Assembly (NCBI GenBank): GCA_037179515.1
Contig: JAXCGZ010020994.1
Span: 1 to 64,000, forward strand
Direction of reading: 5' to 3'
DNA length: 64,000 nucleotides
Origin: Halocaridina rubra
Taxonomy: Eukaryota > Arthropoda > Malacostraca > Decapoda > Atyidae
The notes beneath the pieces are model-generated. The model searched no databases. It was not told where the DNA came from and saw nothing but the letters and a program-made list of their open reading frames with translations. This document shows, piece after piece, positions 43,271 through 61,360 of the stretch. Made by a program: the position numbers and the translations under genes. Position 1 is the first letter of the stretch; each line of letters begins with the position of its first letter.

Positions 43271-43384
43271 TATATATCGACCGTGCTGCACGAAATCTAA
43301 ACGTAAACACAGTCAACTGAGAGAAAAAGAAAACTATACAACTCGTTACAAAGAAAACGTATATCGGGGAAACTTAAATTAAAT

Positions 43385-44204
43385 ATATATATTCTCTACA
43401 CGCTATTTCCCTGACGATATTATATCAAAAGTTTGTTTGCTATTTGTTCTTAATGCTTTTTTTAATTTTCTTCATAATATTTGATTGCATTAAGTGGTAG
43501 AAGAGGAGGAGGATGCGGGAGAACGAACCTCTATCGGCAAACGTTTTGCCACTTCCGTATCAGCTGATGCGCCCTCGCACGCTATTTTCCTGACGATATT
43601 ATATCGAAAATTTGTTTGTTGTTTGCTCTTAATGCTTTTTTAAAATTTTCTTCAAAATATTTGATCGCATTAAGCGGTAGAAGAGGAGGAGGATGCAGGA
43701 GAACGAACCTCTATCCACAAACATTTTGCCACTTCTGTATCAGCTGATGCACCCTTGCACGCTATTTTCCAGATGATATTATATCGGAAATTTGTTTGCT
43801 GTTGGCTCTTAATGCTTTTTTTAAAATGTTCTTCCTAATATTCAATCGCATTAAGCGGTAGAAGAGGAGGAGGATGCGGGAGAAACGAACCTCTATCCAC
43901 AAACGTTTTGCCACTTCCGTATCAGCTGATGCACCCTTGCACGCTATCTCCCTGACGATATCATATCGAAAATTTGTTTGCTGTTTGTTCTTAATGCCTT
44001 TCTTCAACTTTCTTCATAATATCTGATCGCATTAAGCAGTAGAAGAGGAGGAAGATGGCGGAAAAGTGCCTCCGAGCAGTTGATTTTTTACAATTTTTTT
44101 TTTTTGGGGGCGTTATTTGCGAATTTTGTATTAATTTACTATTATTTTTTAGGGGCGTTATTCCAATTTCGCGGATAAAAAAACGCGGAAAAAGCGAACA
44201 AGGT
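43385..44204 (-). repeat. Second copy of the 180-bp tandem array element
   Basis: In minus orientation it has the same unit as 1947-2800. CAGCTGATGCRCCCTYGC-type starts are at 43561, 43741 and 43923 (periods 180 and 182), with a further partial unit near 43385. The flank 44060-44204 matches the left flank of the first copy, ending GCGGAAAAAGCGAAC. An 82-codon ORF runs through one unit on the minus strand but has no family match. Confidence 0.75.
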
Positions 44205-48193
<3,989 letters not shown>

Positions 48194-48194
48194 C

Positions 48195-49375
<1,181 letters not shown>

Positions 49376-49389
49376 TATATATATATATA

Positions 49390-49480
49390 AACCTGCATTT
49401 GAGCCCACTATGGGACGTTATAGTTCCTTAATTCCCTACCTCCAACCCATCCCCATTTGTATAGGGATTTAGAGATACAT
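49390..49480 (+). mobile_element. SINE family B, 3' fragment
   Basis: CCTGCATTTGAGCCCACTAT, then TTAATTCCCTACCTCCAACC and a tail with CCCCATTTGTATAGGGAT. Confidence 0.7.
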
Positions 49481-49857
49481 AAACTGCAAACAAAGAGTAA
49501 ACAAGTTATACATAAAAAAAATAACTGATTCTGTAAAGGTATAAGTACAAGTAAATTATGTACCGTAATAAGTTGTTGAACGAATGGGTAAGAATTACAT
49601 GTCAAAAAAGCCTTCATCAAATATGTAATGATGGACGGCCTTGCAAGCATAAGGCTTTTTCAAGTGAGCATATTAGGTAGACACTTGTAAACTAAAATGT
49701 AATCACTCTGGAAAGTAAAGGTAGGATTAATGTACTGTAATAGTAAATCCCTGCAAGTTACAAAAGTCTTACACAAAGGAAAGGGAAAAATATCTCATTA
49801 TATGATGGGACTAAGCTGTGAAAGCACTAAGTATATTATTTCTTAAAACATTAAAAG

Positions 49858-50008
49858 GGTGACCGAGATGGTGCAGTATTTAGAACACTTGACTCAGGAG
49901 GTAACGGTTAAGTCCATTGTGGAGAGCTTGGAAGGGCATCCAGCCTTAATTCTCCAGCTGTACCAAGTCTCTGTCCACCCATTTAAGAGGGATTAGTGGT
50001 GAAACATG
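49858..50008 (+). mobile_element. tRNA-derived SINE, family B
   Basis: A degenerate head (GATGGTGCAGTATTTAGAAC), GGAAGGGCATCCAGCCTTAA, CTGTCCACCCATTTAAGAGG and GGATTAGTGGTGAAAC. Confidence 0.75.
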
Positions 50009-51029
50009 ATATGGCAAACAACAAAATTAAAATATTAAGCATATTATAATATTAAGTCTTCAGTTACTATAATGAAGGTAAAGTATTGTCTGTAAAAAAA
50101 AAAACTATATTCAAAACTAAGGAAATTAAGACTAAGTCCCAAAAGGCACTCTTAGAACACAATCTGAAACTGTATCCAACTCATCAGAATTAAGACAATG
50201 CAAAACTACCAATATCCTAGGAACAAGAATGACCTAGCTAGATGTCAAACAAAAGATACAGATACTTCCCAAACTATGAACGAGCTAGGTTCCAAAGGTC
50301 CGTTCGTAAATAGTATTTAGGTTTAAAAAAAAAAGTACAGTACATACATATGCAGTAATGGTCAATACTTAGGCTAAAGACTCTTAACTACTACATAAAA
50401 CATAAACTATACAGTGTTAATGAATTTCTAAAGTATTAAAAATGTAATAATACAGTACAGTACAGTAATACATACTGATACTTGTTGATAATGGGTAGGT
50501 TCTTATTCAATATTCAGTGTTCAAAAGTAAGGGAGCTTCTGTACCAAAGACAAGATGAGAGAGATACCCTCTTTACAATTCCATAGGCTCTGATAATTAA
50601 GACATGGCAAAACTGAAAATAATACTAGGAACAAGAACAACCTGGCCACATGTCATACCAAAGTGAGACACCAGACACGAGAAAAGATGAGAGAAACACA
50701 CTTCGCAAATCCAGATGATGTGATATCCTCAAAATGTTCAAAATATTAATAGTGTGAATCGGACTTGCAAAAAGTGAATTTATCTCATCTACAAACAATA
50801 CAGCTAATTACTGCACCAATATTGGATACCTCACAGCAAAGTCAAACATGATAATGAGGATCCAATAGCAATGTAAGTATAATTACAGGTTATCAACACA
50901 ATAAAAGCCAGAACATTAATGACAACAGTACAAAAATTCAACAAAATTGGACCTGGCTTGAAGAAACATTGGAAAATAACAAAACATTTGACAGCTCACA
51001 TCATAAGAGCCATTTCATGTCAAAATTAC
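50009..51029. other. AT-rich non-coding sequence
   Basis: No gene found. The short phrase CTTCCCAAACTATGAACGAG at about 50266 resembles the ends of Tigger MITEs, but no partner end was found. Confidence 0.35.
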
Positions 51030-51140
51030 TCTCCATGCAAGGGGATGGACAGAGACAGGTTGGAGCTAGAAGATTGCAACTGGTGGGCTTGACCCCACAT
51101 GTCACTTTTCAACTAGTGCATTATACCACTACAATTAAGA
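51030..51140 (-). mobile_element. SINE family B, diverged
   Basis: AGACAGGTTGGAGCTAGAAG, GGTGGGCTTGACCCCACATG and a degraded A-box side. Confidence 0.65.
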
Positions 51141-51919
51141 TAATTTTACTTCCATTCACTCTCAACTTCAATCATGAAATGAACAGCTAGTGATGGTGTA
51201 CGGGAAGCTATTTTGGATATGTATTCAGGATTTTCTAGAGTGCCAATGAAAGACTAGGAAGATATTGGATTTCTTATGCATTGCTAAAATCCTTTGAGCA
51301 AGGAGAGTATCAATTTTGATCTATACATTCTGAACAGGGCTGCCTTTAGCTGGTGACAAAATAAAAATGACTTATAACGAAATAAAAATGACTTAAAACT
51401 AAATGGGACACATATTAACAATATGGGAATGCTCTTAAATCATGATTAACTTCAGCCTTAGCTATAATATAAAGTGTCAATAAAAACAGTATGACATATA
51501 AATGTGATATCTATGCTTGCATACCCATAAAAGTGAAGGTCATTTCCAATAATCCAATACTGAATTTACTAAAATAACATTTATACGATTTACAAAAAGT
51601 TATTCAATACGACTGCATATAAAATGTAAAAACATTGTGCCATCAAGCATTCACAACCTTTGCTTAACACTATGCCATGCAGGAAGGCTTAGTAAACCAT
51701 TCCCATGTTCCTTCCTTTGCATTATAAACTCGGTGTAAATGTATGCAAAGCCAAGTGTGTAAAATAGACTAAAAACGTATGTTGAATTCCTGAGGGCCTG
51801 AACCACACTCTTAACCAGAGTCTTCAAGTCAGGTTTGGGCTAGCCTCCTACCATACATCAATATCAAGACTGCAAAAGCAGAATGAACTGTTTTACACGT
51901 GGATCTATGAGTCTGTCAC

Positions 51920-52186
51920 TTATTCATTTTTCCCTCCTTGCAGTGCATAATTCTTAACTAAAGAGAGTACCAGTACATGACAATAGACAAGCCTACAGTC
52001 TCGGTCTTCCTTCATGGCATATTGCAGATAATAGCTGAATACCCAATGACACTTTTCAAAAGATAAAGGACAATCCTCCTTCAGCTTTACAAAACTCAAA
52101 TTATGCACTGCAAAATTAGCCCTAGAAAAACATTTAACATCTTCATTAGTTGAACTTACAATACAAAATTTACCATTTGCAAACAC
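51920..52186 (-). CDS. Short ORF in the duplicated region, unknown
   Basis: 88 codons from an ATG, beginning MFANGKFCIVSSTNEDVKC. An acceptor-like TTTTTCTAG precedes GGCTAATTTTGCAG inside it. The segment is well conserved at nucleotide level with 28735-28990 in arm A, but the arm A version has stops and indels in this frame. It may be a former exon or a chance ORF. I recognise no domain. Confidence 0.25.
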   Translation of the reverse strand: MFANGKFCIVSSTNEDVKCFSRANFAVHNLSFVKLKEDCPLSFEKCHWVFSYYLQYAMKEDRDCRLVYCHVLVLSLVKNYALQGGKNE

Positions 52187-52440
52187 AATATGTTAAATTT
52201 GCCGACTCTTCCCTATGTCCATCTTCCGCAGAGAATGAGAAGCAACTCTTGCCTAAATAATAAATTTTTTTTCTAGTTTTGGCATTGACTAATCGCCTAG
52301 AGGTGCAAAGTTGCTTTTAAAGGATTAATGGGGACATCCTGAATCCATGTAAATGGATTTAAGCTATCATGGCTTATATGAATGCAAAGCTATGATGCTT
52401 TACAGAAATATATAAAAGCATTCATCAAAATATCAAATAT

Positions 52441-52565
52441 ATATTTTTTTTTTATTTAACTTGGCATTTTCCCCCATTTTGGGGGGTAGCCGACAACAAA
52501 GAACAAGCAAATTAACACATGTGGTTACACTTCGTTCTTCTAGCAATGACAAATAGGCTAAATGT
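52441..52565 (-). mobile_element. RTE-like LINE, 3' end only
   Basis: It reads, in reverse complement, GAACGAAGTGTAACCACATG, then TTGTTGTCGGCTACCCCCCA, the palindrome, and GCCAAGTTAAAT. It matches the last 120 bp of LINE copy 2. It is absent from arm A at the matching site, so it inserted after the duplication. Confidence 0.85.
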
Positions 52566-52806
52566 TAAGTGATTTGAAATGCAAGCCATTTGCTATTCAA
52601 GATCAGATGGAAAATGATCTAATGGCTTGAGAAACCTATTGCAGTATCTACAGCATACGGCTGAAATACTAAAAAATCCGTGTTATAAGCTTAAGCATTA
52701 TTATGCCTTTATACTCCAATAGTAAATCAGTGATTAAAAAGCCTGTCTTACTTACAAAATTTAATTCTCTAAATATGCCAGTTTTAAAGCAATAAAGTTT
52801 TCTATT

Positions 52807-52975
52807 TTATGTCACAAGCAATCCCCAATTTAATGGGGGGTAGACACAAAGAGGTTGGAGTCGGAGAATTATGGCTGGAAGCCCTTCCTAGCACCCCGCA
52901 ATAGGCTCGACAAACAGGTTTGTCACTTCCGTTGTTGAGTGCTCTTGCCACTGCGCTACCACAGTCCCCAGTTTT
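52807..52975 (-). mobile_element. tRNA-derived SINE, family B, complete; shared with arm A
   Basis: Full length, from the tail palindrome CCCCAATTTAATGGGG to the head CACTGCGCTACCACAGTCCC. It is the counterpart of 28205-28378. Confidence 0.9.
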
Positions 52976-53740
52976 AAAGCAACAATGAAGAACAGTTAAG
53001 CTCCTGTTAACAGATATTCTTATAATCCTAAAGAAACTGCAGAACATTTAACATAGGTGTCGCATATATATTTCCTATAATGAAATCCTGAGAACATGAT
53101 AAATGAATCTGCAAATTAAATTAAGCATAGAACCCATCAGCTAAGCCAACAAAAGTCTAACATATATACATTCCAATACATATATAGAAAATGGCCACTG
53201 TATGAAATATATATTATTGCAAGATATGACATTCAAAACCTACTGATTCTTAAGAAATGCAAAAGTGGCTAATTACATGCATTAATTAATTAATACCCAA
53301 AGCAAAAGTAGTAAATTAATAGCAGATATTGTCTCTTTAAGGCAGTAACAAAAATCATTATTCTTTCATATATGAAGCTACAGTATATTGCAAAGAAATA
53401 TCGGGGTGGCCATAACCCTAACAGAAACAAAGGTGTGAGTCTACACTGTTCATCATTAACTTTTCTTCAGTCTCTGAACAAGTAAGTAACATATAAATAA
53501 AGATTGCCAATCCCACCAATCCTTAGTCACATCCTGACATGCAGAGAAAAGGAGTTGATAGTTTCACCCAACCCCATTTCAAAATACAAATAAAAATAGA
53601 GTATCATAGCTTAATTACACAGAACAAATATCAACATTCACATGGAAATGTCAACTTACAAAGTTTTATCACTTAAAATAAAAACGAATATATTATACTT
53701 TATTCATCAAATAAAGGGTACAGCATAAATACCACTCATT

Positions 53741-53962
53741 CTTCTAGCTTCAATTGATGGCAAGTATTTCCCTCAGCCTCTCCTTATAACTGAGATTGCA
53801 TATTTCAGGCACAAGTTTTGTGGCAAGTCTTTGAACTTTTGCTAGCTTATTTATGCGCTATTTCAAGTATGGATTCCAAAAAGGGCCCGCATAGTCAAGC
53901 TTTGACCTCGCATAAGTTACATAAATAGTTATGAACATTTCCTAGTCATATGTCTTAAGGTA
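53741..53962 (-). mobile_element. CR1-like LINE internal fragment
   Basis: The reverse complement encodes the post-RT region seen at 23260-23480 (KLDYAGPFWNPYL-like, then QRLATKLVPEI-like), with stops. It lies between arm A/B anchors and has no counterpart in arm A. Confidence 0.8.
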
Positions 53963-54574
53963 AGGATCCTTGGCCCTAAGCACCAACAGCCACAGCTTGT
54001 TTATTCCCAATGCTTCAACTCATAATATAATCTGATAGCAGAATATGGGCTATATGCAAAACTCTATATTTGAATATGGGCTTCAACATACAGATGAAAT
54101 CCATGAATGCTACTTTTGAAAGTACTTCTGAAGTACGAACTCCGTTTCATACTAAGCAGAACCAAAGTAAAAAACTTTACATAATATGTTGCATCATATT
54201 AAATATATTATTCCCAATTAAAATGCAACTACATTATCCTTCGTATGTAAAGATCATATTTACTTAAATGATCTCTAGATCCTATTTGTTACTGAAGCAG
54301 AAATTCTGTTTGAGAGTAATAGGAAAACATGCATGATGCTGAGCAAATGTACTGCACTAACCAATGAAATAAATGGTTAGATTTTTTTTTTTAAGAGTGA
54401 CACCGGGACAGGCAGAAACTGCCCTCATCAATATAGGCCCGGCCACGAGAAAATACCAAGACGAAGGAAAAGAAAAAGGTTAAGGGCAAGGCAGAGATGA
54501 GGTAATGTTGCACAAAGGAAAACGACAGACAGAAAAAATCAGTCAAAGTACAGAGGACCCAGAGATATGGAGGA

Positions 54575-56683
54575 CTAGGCTCTGAGATGACGATAGATCT
54601 GCTTTTTGAAGGATGAAAGGTCATAAGAATTAGGAAAGACAGAAGGAGGAAGAGAAGTCCAGAGTCTGGAGGTAGATGGGAAGAAGCAGTCGCTGCACCG
54701 ACCAATCCGCGAGCTACAAATCTCCACACAGTACCTGTGAGATGAGGCCGCTTGGCAAGTGTTACGCGGCCTCGGCAGTGGAGGAGGGATGCAACTCGCC
54801 AACTCATCAGAGCAGCGATGGAAGTAGTAGCGATAGAAAAGCAAAAGGGAAGATACCTTATGGCGAAAAGAGAGAGAATCTAGGTTAGAAGTAGGAGAAG
54901 GATCATTAATGAGTCTGCCTTAGATTCAACCCTATCAAGAAGATAAGTAAAGGAAGAAGCACCCCAGATGTGAGAGCAGTATTCTAAGCAGGAGCAGATA
55001 AGACCTTTGTAAATTTTAAGTAACTGCAATGAGGAAAAGTAATGACGAAAACGAAACAAAACCCCCAATTTTTTAGATGAAGATTTAGAAATTAGGATTA
55101 TGTGATTCCTCCAAGACAAGTTAGAGGCTATATGGATTCCTAATATGTTGATAGAGTTAAGAGGGTAAATTTCATTAGTTTCGAAGACAATAGGGTTATC
55201 AGGAGGAGAAGAAGATAAAGAGATAGTCAGAAACTGTGTCTTGGAGGCACTGAATTTGACTAAGTTTTGAGTGCCCCATTCAGATACTCTCTGCAAATTG
55301 GAGTTAAGAGTAGAAGAAAGAGTGATACGAGATTGATTACGAGTAACAGATGAAGGTTGTGAAGAAAAGGCAGAGGAAAAGTGAAGGGTAGAATCATCAG
55401 CAAAGGCATGAAGAAGAGAGGAAGAAGGGGATTGTAGAAGATCATTGATGAAGAGAAGGAAGAGAGTAGGTGAAAAAACAGAGCCCTGTGGAACACCACT
55501 GATAACAGAGAAAGGGCTAGATGTCGCGCCATCAACAACTACAGATATAGAACGGTCAGTAAGAAAACTGGAAATCAGAGAACAGAAAGAAGGGGTAAAG
55601 CCATAGGCAGGGAGTTTGGCCAACAGAGCCTTGTGCCAGACTCTGTCAAAAGCCTTAGAGATATTAAGGGCGATGACAAAGGATTCCCCATAGTTCCTCG
55701 GAGAAGATGACCATACATGAATAAGATAGGACAGGAGATCGCCAATGAATCTTCTTGCGTTTCAAGAAGTGAGCATTGAGCAAAGTTTCGAAAACTTTAG
55801 CAATAGAGGAGGTTAGGGCAATAGGTCGGTAGTTAGAAGGAATAGAGCGGTTACCCTTCTTAGGAACAGGTTTAACTAGAGCATGCTTCCAAGATGAAGG
55901 ATAGATACTGGTTGACAGAATGAGGCGAAAAAGTCAACAAAGCACAGGAGCCAGTTCATCTGCAAACTCCTTAAGGAACCTTGCAGGGATACCATGGGGA
56001 CCAGATGCCTTGTTCGTCTTTAGCGAGCGAAGAACCTTGTGAACTTTGCGTGAAGAAAGGATAAGGGAGGGCATAGGGTTAGAGAGGGGAAAACACTGAG
56101 GAACAGGTGCGCCGGAATCGTTGATAGAAGAGTTGGCAGAAAAATGAGAGCCAAATAGAGTGGCTTTGTCAGTGGGAGAGCAAGCTATAGAACCATCAGA
56201 ATGAATGAGAGGGGGAAAGCTTGAGTTACAGAAGTTTTTGGAGAGGCTTTTGGCTAAGGACCAGAAGCATTTGTCAGTGGGAGAGGAGTTAAGGTCATTA
56301 ATTTTCCTTCTTATAAAGGAAGCCTTAGACCTTTGAATCTGAGCTGTACAGCGATTCCTAGCTATAATAAAAGCAGAGGGAGTTAAATCGGAAGGAGAGG
56401 CAAGGTAAGATCGGTGAGCCTGATTCCTAGTCTGGATAGCCATGGAGCAGGCACGGTCAAACCAAGGTTTAGGGGGAGAGAACGTTTTTGTAGAAGAGGG
56501 AATGTACGCCTCCATTCCCGCGGTCATGATCTCGGCAACTTTTAGAGCTACCTGATCAGGGTTGCGGGGCCGAAAGCAGTAGTCATCCCATGGGAAGTCA
56601 AAGTGAAACATACGCAAATTTTCACGTTGGGTACGCTCGCCAAAGGCGGCACTGAGTAGGAGGGATTGGAGGTGGGGGAGCAA
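54575..56683 (-). pseudogene. LINE reverse transcriptase and C-terminus, broken
   Basis: Three main frames. 56683-55934 holds the linker (FDRACSMAIQTRNQAHRSY, LIHSDGSIACSPTDKA) and the RT start with GPHGIPARFLKEFADEL, where an expected D is H. Then come NYRPIALTSSIAKVFE-like and SKAFDRVWHKAL. 55623-54880 holds GVPQGSVFSPTLFLLFINDL and the intact catalytic HAFADDSTLHFSS, then SCLEYCSHIWGASSFTYLL. 54844-54575 closes with PSVFPNSYDLSSFKKQIYRH. Stops and shifts between these pieces make the copy inactive. Confidence 0.85.
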
Positions 56684-57422
56684 AAATAGAAGAGACTGAG
56701 ATCATAGAGTGGTCAGATTTACCAAGAGGGGAAAGCACAGAATAATAGTTTGATGGGTTAAAAGTAAAAAATAGGTCAAGAGTGTTTGCAGCATGTTCGT
56801 GACGATCAGGAACGCGAGTAGGATGTTTGGTAACTTGCTCCAGATTGTGAGTAATAGAAAAAGCAATGGCCTCGCTTCCTCCCACATCAGTGTGAGAAGA
56901 ATGAAGCCACTCACTGTGGTGTACATTGAAGTCTCCAATGTAGAGAACTTCAGCATGTGGGTGAGAAGATAGCAGGGACTCATGGCACGAGGATAGATAT
57001 TCAGAGAAAGACACAAACTCGGTGGAGTTTGGAGAACAGTAGCTGAAGCAAAGGAAGATAGTGGTAATTGAAAGATAGATTTTTAGCCAGAGAACATCAA
57101 AGTCAGGAGATTCAAGGTCCATGAGCCTCACAGAAGGAGTGTTAGTGTTGCAGTAAGCACAGACCCCACCTTTGGAACGAAAACGAGTATACAGATTATA
57201 GTGAGATATTTGGAATGGGTCAGTGGAAGCATGTATAGACAGCTGGGTTTCAGATAGGAGGAGGAGGTTAGGGAGGAAAGTGCCCAAGTGCTGTTCCACA
57301 GACAAAAGATTTGAGTTCAGCCCACGAATGTTAGAATAGTGAAAAGTGAAAGAAGCAGATCTATAGGGAGGTGCAAGGTCAAGAGCAGAAGCATTACTAC
57401 CACCAGGCGTGTCAGCCCTCAA
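56622..57422 (-). pseudogene. LINE AP-type endonuclease domain
   Basis: 266 codons. FHYSNIRGLNSNLLSVEQHL is the first APE motif. LLLSETQLSIHA holds the catalytic glutamate, LYIGDFNVHHSEWLHS the GDFN motif, and LSPLGKSDHSMIS the terminal SDH. All key residues are present. The domain nicks target DNA to start reverse transcription. It continues into the RT frame with a one-frame offset near 56650. Confidence 0.87.
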
Positions 57423-58244
57423 GCCAATGGTGGAGTCAACACGATCCCCGGAGATTCTTCACACCCCACTATGCCGGGTAATGGGGGCCATTAGTTGTGA
57501 ACCTTCCATAAATAATAACATACGTGAGGAAAAAGAAAGTAAGAGACAGATGTGCAGAATGTTGTGACTTGTCAAATGTAATGGAATAGCAAGAGATGTG
57601 TAATGAATACGCCAGAATATTCAGTGTAGATGTAGGCATGAGGATAGAACCGTCCTGAAGGAAGACTCAACCTGGAACTATCTGGACCAGTCCTAGTTGC
57701 ATCCTAATACCTTCAGTCGTAGTCTTTCAACGGGCGGCTGGTGCCATGGCCAACCAACTTATCATAATATAATATTTTCTTTCTATATTCCTATCAACAT
57801 TGACTTGCGAGTAAATATTCCTATTTTAACCATAGATTCTCAGTAGTACAGTTAAAACATTTGATCTGAATCTAAACGACTGTGTTAACAACCAATATAC
57901 AAAAGTTACTCATAAACTGTTTTTAAAAGAATATTAACCAAGTAGAAACTGATAAAAATCAACATAAGAGAAAATAAGAAAATATTATATGTCTCTATAT
58001 GCAGTTCCTAAATATTACTGAACTTAATCTATTTTTAAGCCTAAAGATCATATTGAGCTGCAGTTTGGTATGGATATTCCTATAGGTGGTTTCACATACA
58101 CTGTGTAGTGATTGACGTAAAATGCAGATATACTTATTGCATCTGTGTAGATGTATAACAGGGATTCATGAGGAAGACTAAAACCAGAAAATAATCTTGG
58201 AAAGAGAATACAAATATGATAATCAAGATTTTATCGTTCATTCA

Positions 58245-58345
58245 TATACAATGGCCACAATTCTCTAAGTAAGGCGGGAGGCCATGTCAAAGCATGCACA
58301 TTCACCAGAAGCTAATAACAGCTCCTTAGGCATTGAAAGTTGCCA
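58245..58345. repeat. Interspersed repeat family D (left part)
   Basis: AGGCCATGTCAAAGCATGCA and CACCAGAAGCTAATAAC match 29560-29610. Confidence 0.55.
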
Positions 58346-59457
58346 CAATTCCTCACCAACTAGCCTGATTGAGTCATCCATAGGGTAAGTGGGCAAGGAT
58401 CTATTGCCATAAGTCCCTACACCCACAGCTGGTTTACCCCCAACACTTCACTGTCCTATTTGTAAATTGTGGTATCATGGCTCAAATTTATAACAAATAG
58501 TGACTTTTATGGGTCCAGTTCTGTAGCAATCCTCTTGTCCCAGAGTTACTGCTGTGTTCAACTATTTATATAGAATATCCACAGAGTCTAATATTATACT
58601 GCTCTTTCTGGGTGGCTGCTAGTGCAAATTATCAAATATTTTCACTATATATAATTCTGTAACTTTTCTTTTCCTGGTTGATTCTGGTACAAACTATTAA
58701 ATCTTATCTCAAGATATTTTCAACTTCCATTAGCCAACCTACAAGGAGCCCTCAGGAGTAAGATAGAGTGCATAAAAAATTGACTATCCCAAATGTGGTT
58801 AAATGAGTAAAGTGAAGCAAAGAGGACTATATTGCAAACAACTGCTAGAGCTGCACAGGAATAAATTTCTTTTGAACATAATGTCACAGCTCTCAACAAT
58901 ATATATGTAGCAACATTCAGGAAAACCAATATTATGCACCCTGTCTTGATCCTGAGGACTGCTCCAAGTTCTTCTGTCAAGTTTGATGGAAGTCTATGCC
59001 CAATTCCAAGTCAGTGAAATGTATATGTGACAAATAGATACTTGTCCTTTGACAACTACCAGTGAAAAACTGAAATAATGCATAAAATAAAAATACTTAG
59101 CACTGATATTCTGCATATGGCTGTGTTCCTGTAAATCTGACAATAAGGTCGTTTTCAAGGTAGGGAAGGAATGTGCTAAACTCTTGTTAACAAATACAAA
59201 GTTCTTGAAAACCAATCCTGAGATTAAGTAGCATCACACTGTAAAGAATAAAAATCATTAAGGAGTGGTATTAATCCTCTGGTGGTCAATTCATACACTA
59301 CCATACTTGAAAACTGCTGTATTAGTTTAAACAAGCATTTCCTGGGATGTCCTATAAACTTTGACTCAAAGTAATTGAGTGACCACGTACTGTATAACAA
59401 ATATGAATCACATCTGGTTGTCCACCAAATGAGTCTAAGCGGATATGGAAAAGAAAA

Positions 59458-59461
<4 letters not shown>

Positions 59462-59549
<88 letters not shown>
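59462..59549. repeat. (AT)n microsatellite
   Basis: About 88 bp. Arm A instead carries the LINE-in-SINE insertion at the equivalent place. Confidence 0.98.
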
Positions 59550-59553
<4 letters not shown>

Positions 59554-60051
59554 AGTAAGACTAATAAAGTAAATATAGATCTAAAAGCTCCTTTAAAAAG
59601 AATAAAATCCTCTTCCAGCTAAATCAGGTATACATAAGTTTTCTAAGATAATATCATACATGAGATATATTCTATGATATGGAGAGACGGGGAATAAAAT
59701 ATATCATAAAGACAAAAAAAAGTGTTTCCTTATGGAGATTGACATTTCCGAGTCCAGTGGTGGAAGGACAGAAATAGGTATGCCATTAGACGATTTTGTC
59801 GTTATCAGGATTAAATTTGTATACTTACGATGTTACTGGTGTAAGAGTCTTTCTTGTTCTATGACAACATGGTGCAAGTCAATAACTCAATTCTGCAAAA
59901 CACCCTTCACATTAATAACTGAAGAATACACAAAGTGAAGATATGTGACAACAAAGAGTACTGCTGCTATATTGCAATATATAAGATTTTCAAATAACCT
60001 TCCTATGATCTTATCACAATAACAATCTATACTATACTGCATACAAAATCC

Positions 60052-60118
60052 AGGGGCTGCAGTAGCTCATTTGTAGTGTGTGAGTCGGAAGTAACTAACA
60101 TGATCCCACCATAATTGT
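60052..60118 (+). mobile_element. SINE family B, head fragment
   Basis: GGGGCTGCAGTAGCTCATTT and a diverged B-box region (CATGATCCCACC). The 3' half is missing. Confidence 0.6.
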
Positions 60119-60428
60119 ATTACCTAAGAAAGAGTATTTCAAACATACTATAATATTTTTCTCTCTAATTGTAAAAAGTGAACAAGCCCAATCTTTATTG
60201 GAGCAACGAGTATATACTGCATACCTTACATATTCATACATAAATACTTATAAGTATCTAAAAGCCATACCAAGACATGTCTGCATATTCATAAAAATAT
60301 CATATCATTCCCATGCACTGGTGTCATGAAAAACTAACAAAGGTATTTGTCAATACAGGTTAGTATTCTATTAGTAATAATTCTACTTAGTTATTGCGAC
60401 AATATTCTGGTATTAATTTATGAATGAT

Positions 60429-60562
60429 TATCAAGACTAGCACAGTGGTTAGAGCATTCTTAACCCACTGCAGGTCATTACGAAGTACAGTCAGACTTAA
60501 TGTCCAAGCTCATACATATGTCCATCCCACTTGGAACGAGGATTAATAATGATACATAAAAT
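60429..60562 (+). mobile_element. SINE family B, shared with arm A
   Basis: ACTAGCACAGTGGTTAGAGC head and a TTAATAATGATACATAAAATGG-type tail. It is the counterpart of 18045-18186. Confidence 0.75.
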
Positions 60563-61032
60563 GGCGAAACAACATCAAGAGTTAGCTTAACAAGCTGCTC
60601 TCAATCCAGCTTTAAACTCAGCTAAAGAGAATGATATATATATTAACACTTGTGATACTCAATTAAGAAAGCAAAAGCACTCTGCACAAGTCAACAGTAA
60701 CAAAACTGGATAGTGTTAAGATGAGTAACCCCCTAAAACCCATGTGTAGTTAAATAACCCCATAAAGTGTTAGGAGATTATAGGGTACGTACATTAGATT
60801 AGGTGAGTTTCCTTGTAAAAAACTTTAACAAGTGGACCATCCTGGGGTTACTCTTCTTTATAAGATCCCCCAAACTCCACTTTAATAGTATGCCCAATAA
60901 ACTATAATAGCATAAGTAAATGGCTATCAGTAAAGGTATTTTCCATTACCTGTAAACCAGTCTTTAATATTTCCACAAAAAATCTTTCATAAATTAACCT
61001 GACCTCTAGGTTAGGTTGATATATTGCCTCTT

Positions 61033-61201
61033 TGTGTGTCACAATCATCTCCACTCAAATAGGAGGGACACAGGAAGGCTGCAGATGGGGGATTAAGGCT
61101 GGATTCCCTTCTTAATGTGCTGCAATGGCATCAAACCCCAGTTTGTCAGTCTCATCACTTCCTGACTTGCATGCTCTACCAATGAGCTACCATTGCCCCT
61201 G
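61033..61201 (-). mobile_element. tRNA-derived SINE, family B
   Basis: Tail, GGGGGATTAAGGCTGGATTC, GCAATGGCATCAAACCCCAG, and the head TACCAATGAGCTACCATTGC. Confidence 0.82.
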
Positions 61202-61289
61202 TTAGGTTGATATATATTAAGAATTTATTTCGTTCACAGGAAAGTGTGTCATGAAGAAAATGAAAAAGAACCCAACTGAAACTCATAAA

Positions 61290-61360
61290 ATCCTAACTGC
61301 TGTGGCTGGGCACTACAGCGGGGGATTGGGGCTTGCACTGGTTGAAGCCTGCCAGAACAG
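61290..61360 (+). mobile_element. SINE family C, internal fragment
   Basis: CTGTGGCTGGGCACTACAGC and GGGGATTGGGGCTTGC match the reverse complement of 33175-33235. Confidence 0.45.

Larger units (their letters stand above)
54381..57770 (-). mobile_element. I/Jockey-like LINE with poly(A) tail, near full-length
   Basis: On the minus strand it runs from about 57770, through endonuclease and reverse transcriptase coding sequence, to a 3' region ending CGGTGTCACTCTT and a poly(A) run at 54381-54393. It sits between arm B blocks that are adjacent in arm A, so its boundaries are supported by the empty site. No target duplication was confirmed. About 340 bp upstream of the first ORF lack recognisable coding sequence. 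Confidence 0.85.
51180..60720 (-). repeat. Arm B of a large inverted segmental duplication
   Basis: The reverse complement of this interval matches arm A (17850-30000) in collinear order. It contains private insertions: the RTE tail at 52441, the CR1 fragment at 53741, the I/Jockey-like LINE at 54381-57770 and the AT tract at 59462. The SINEs at 52807 and 60429 are shared with arm A. Confidence 0.85.
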
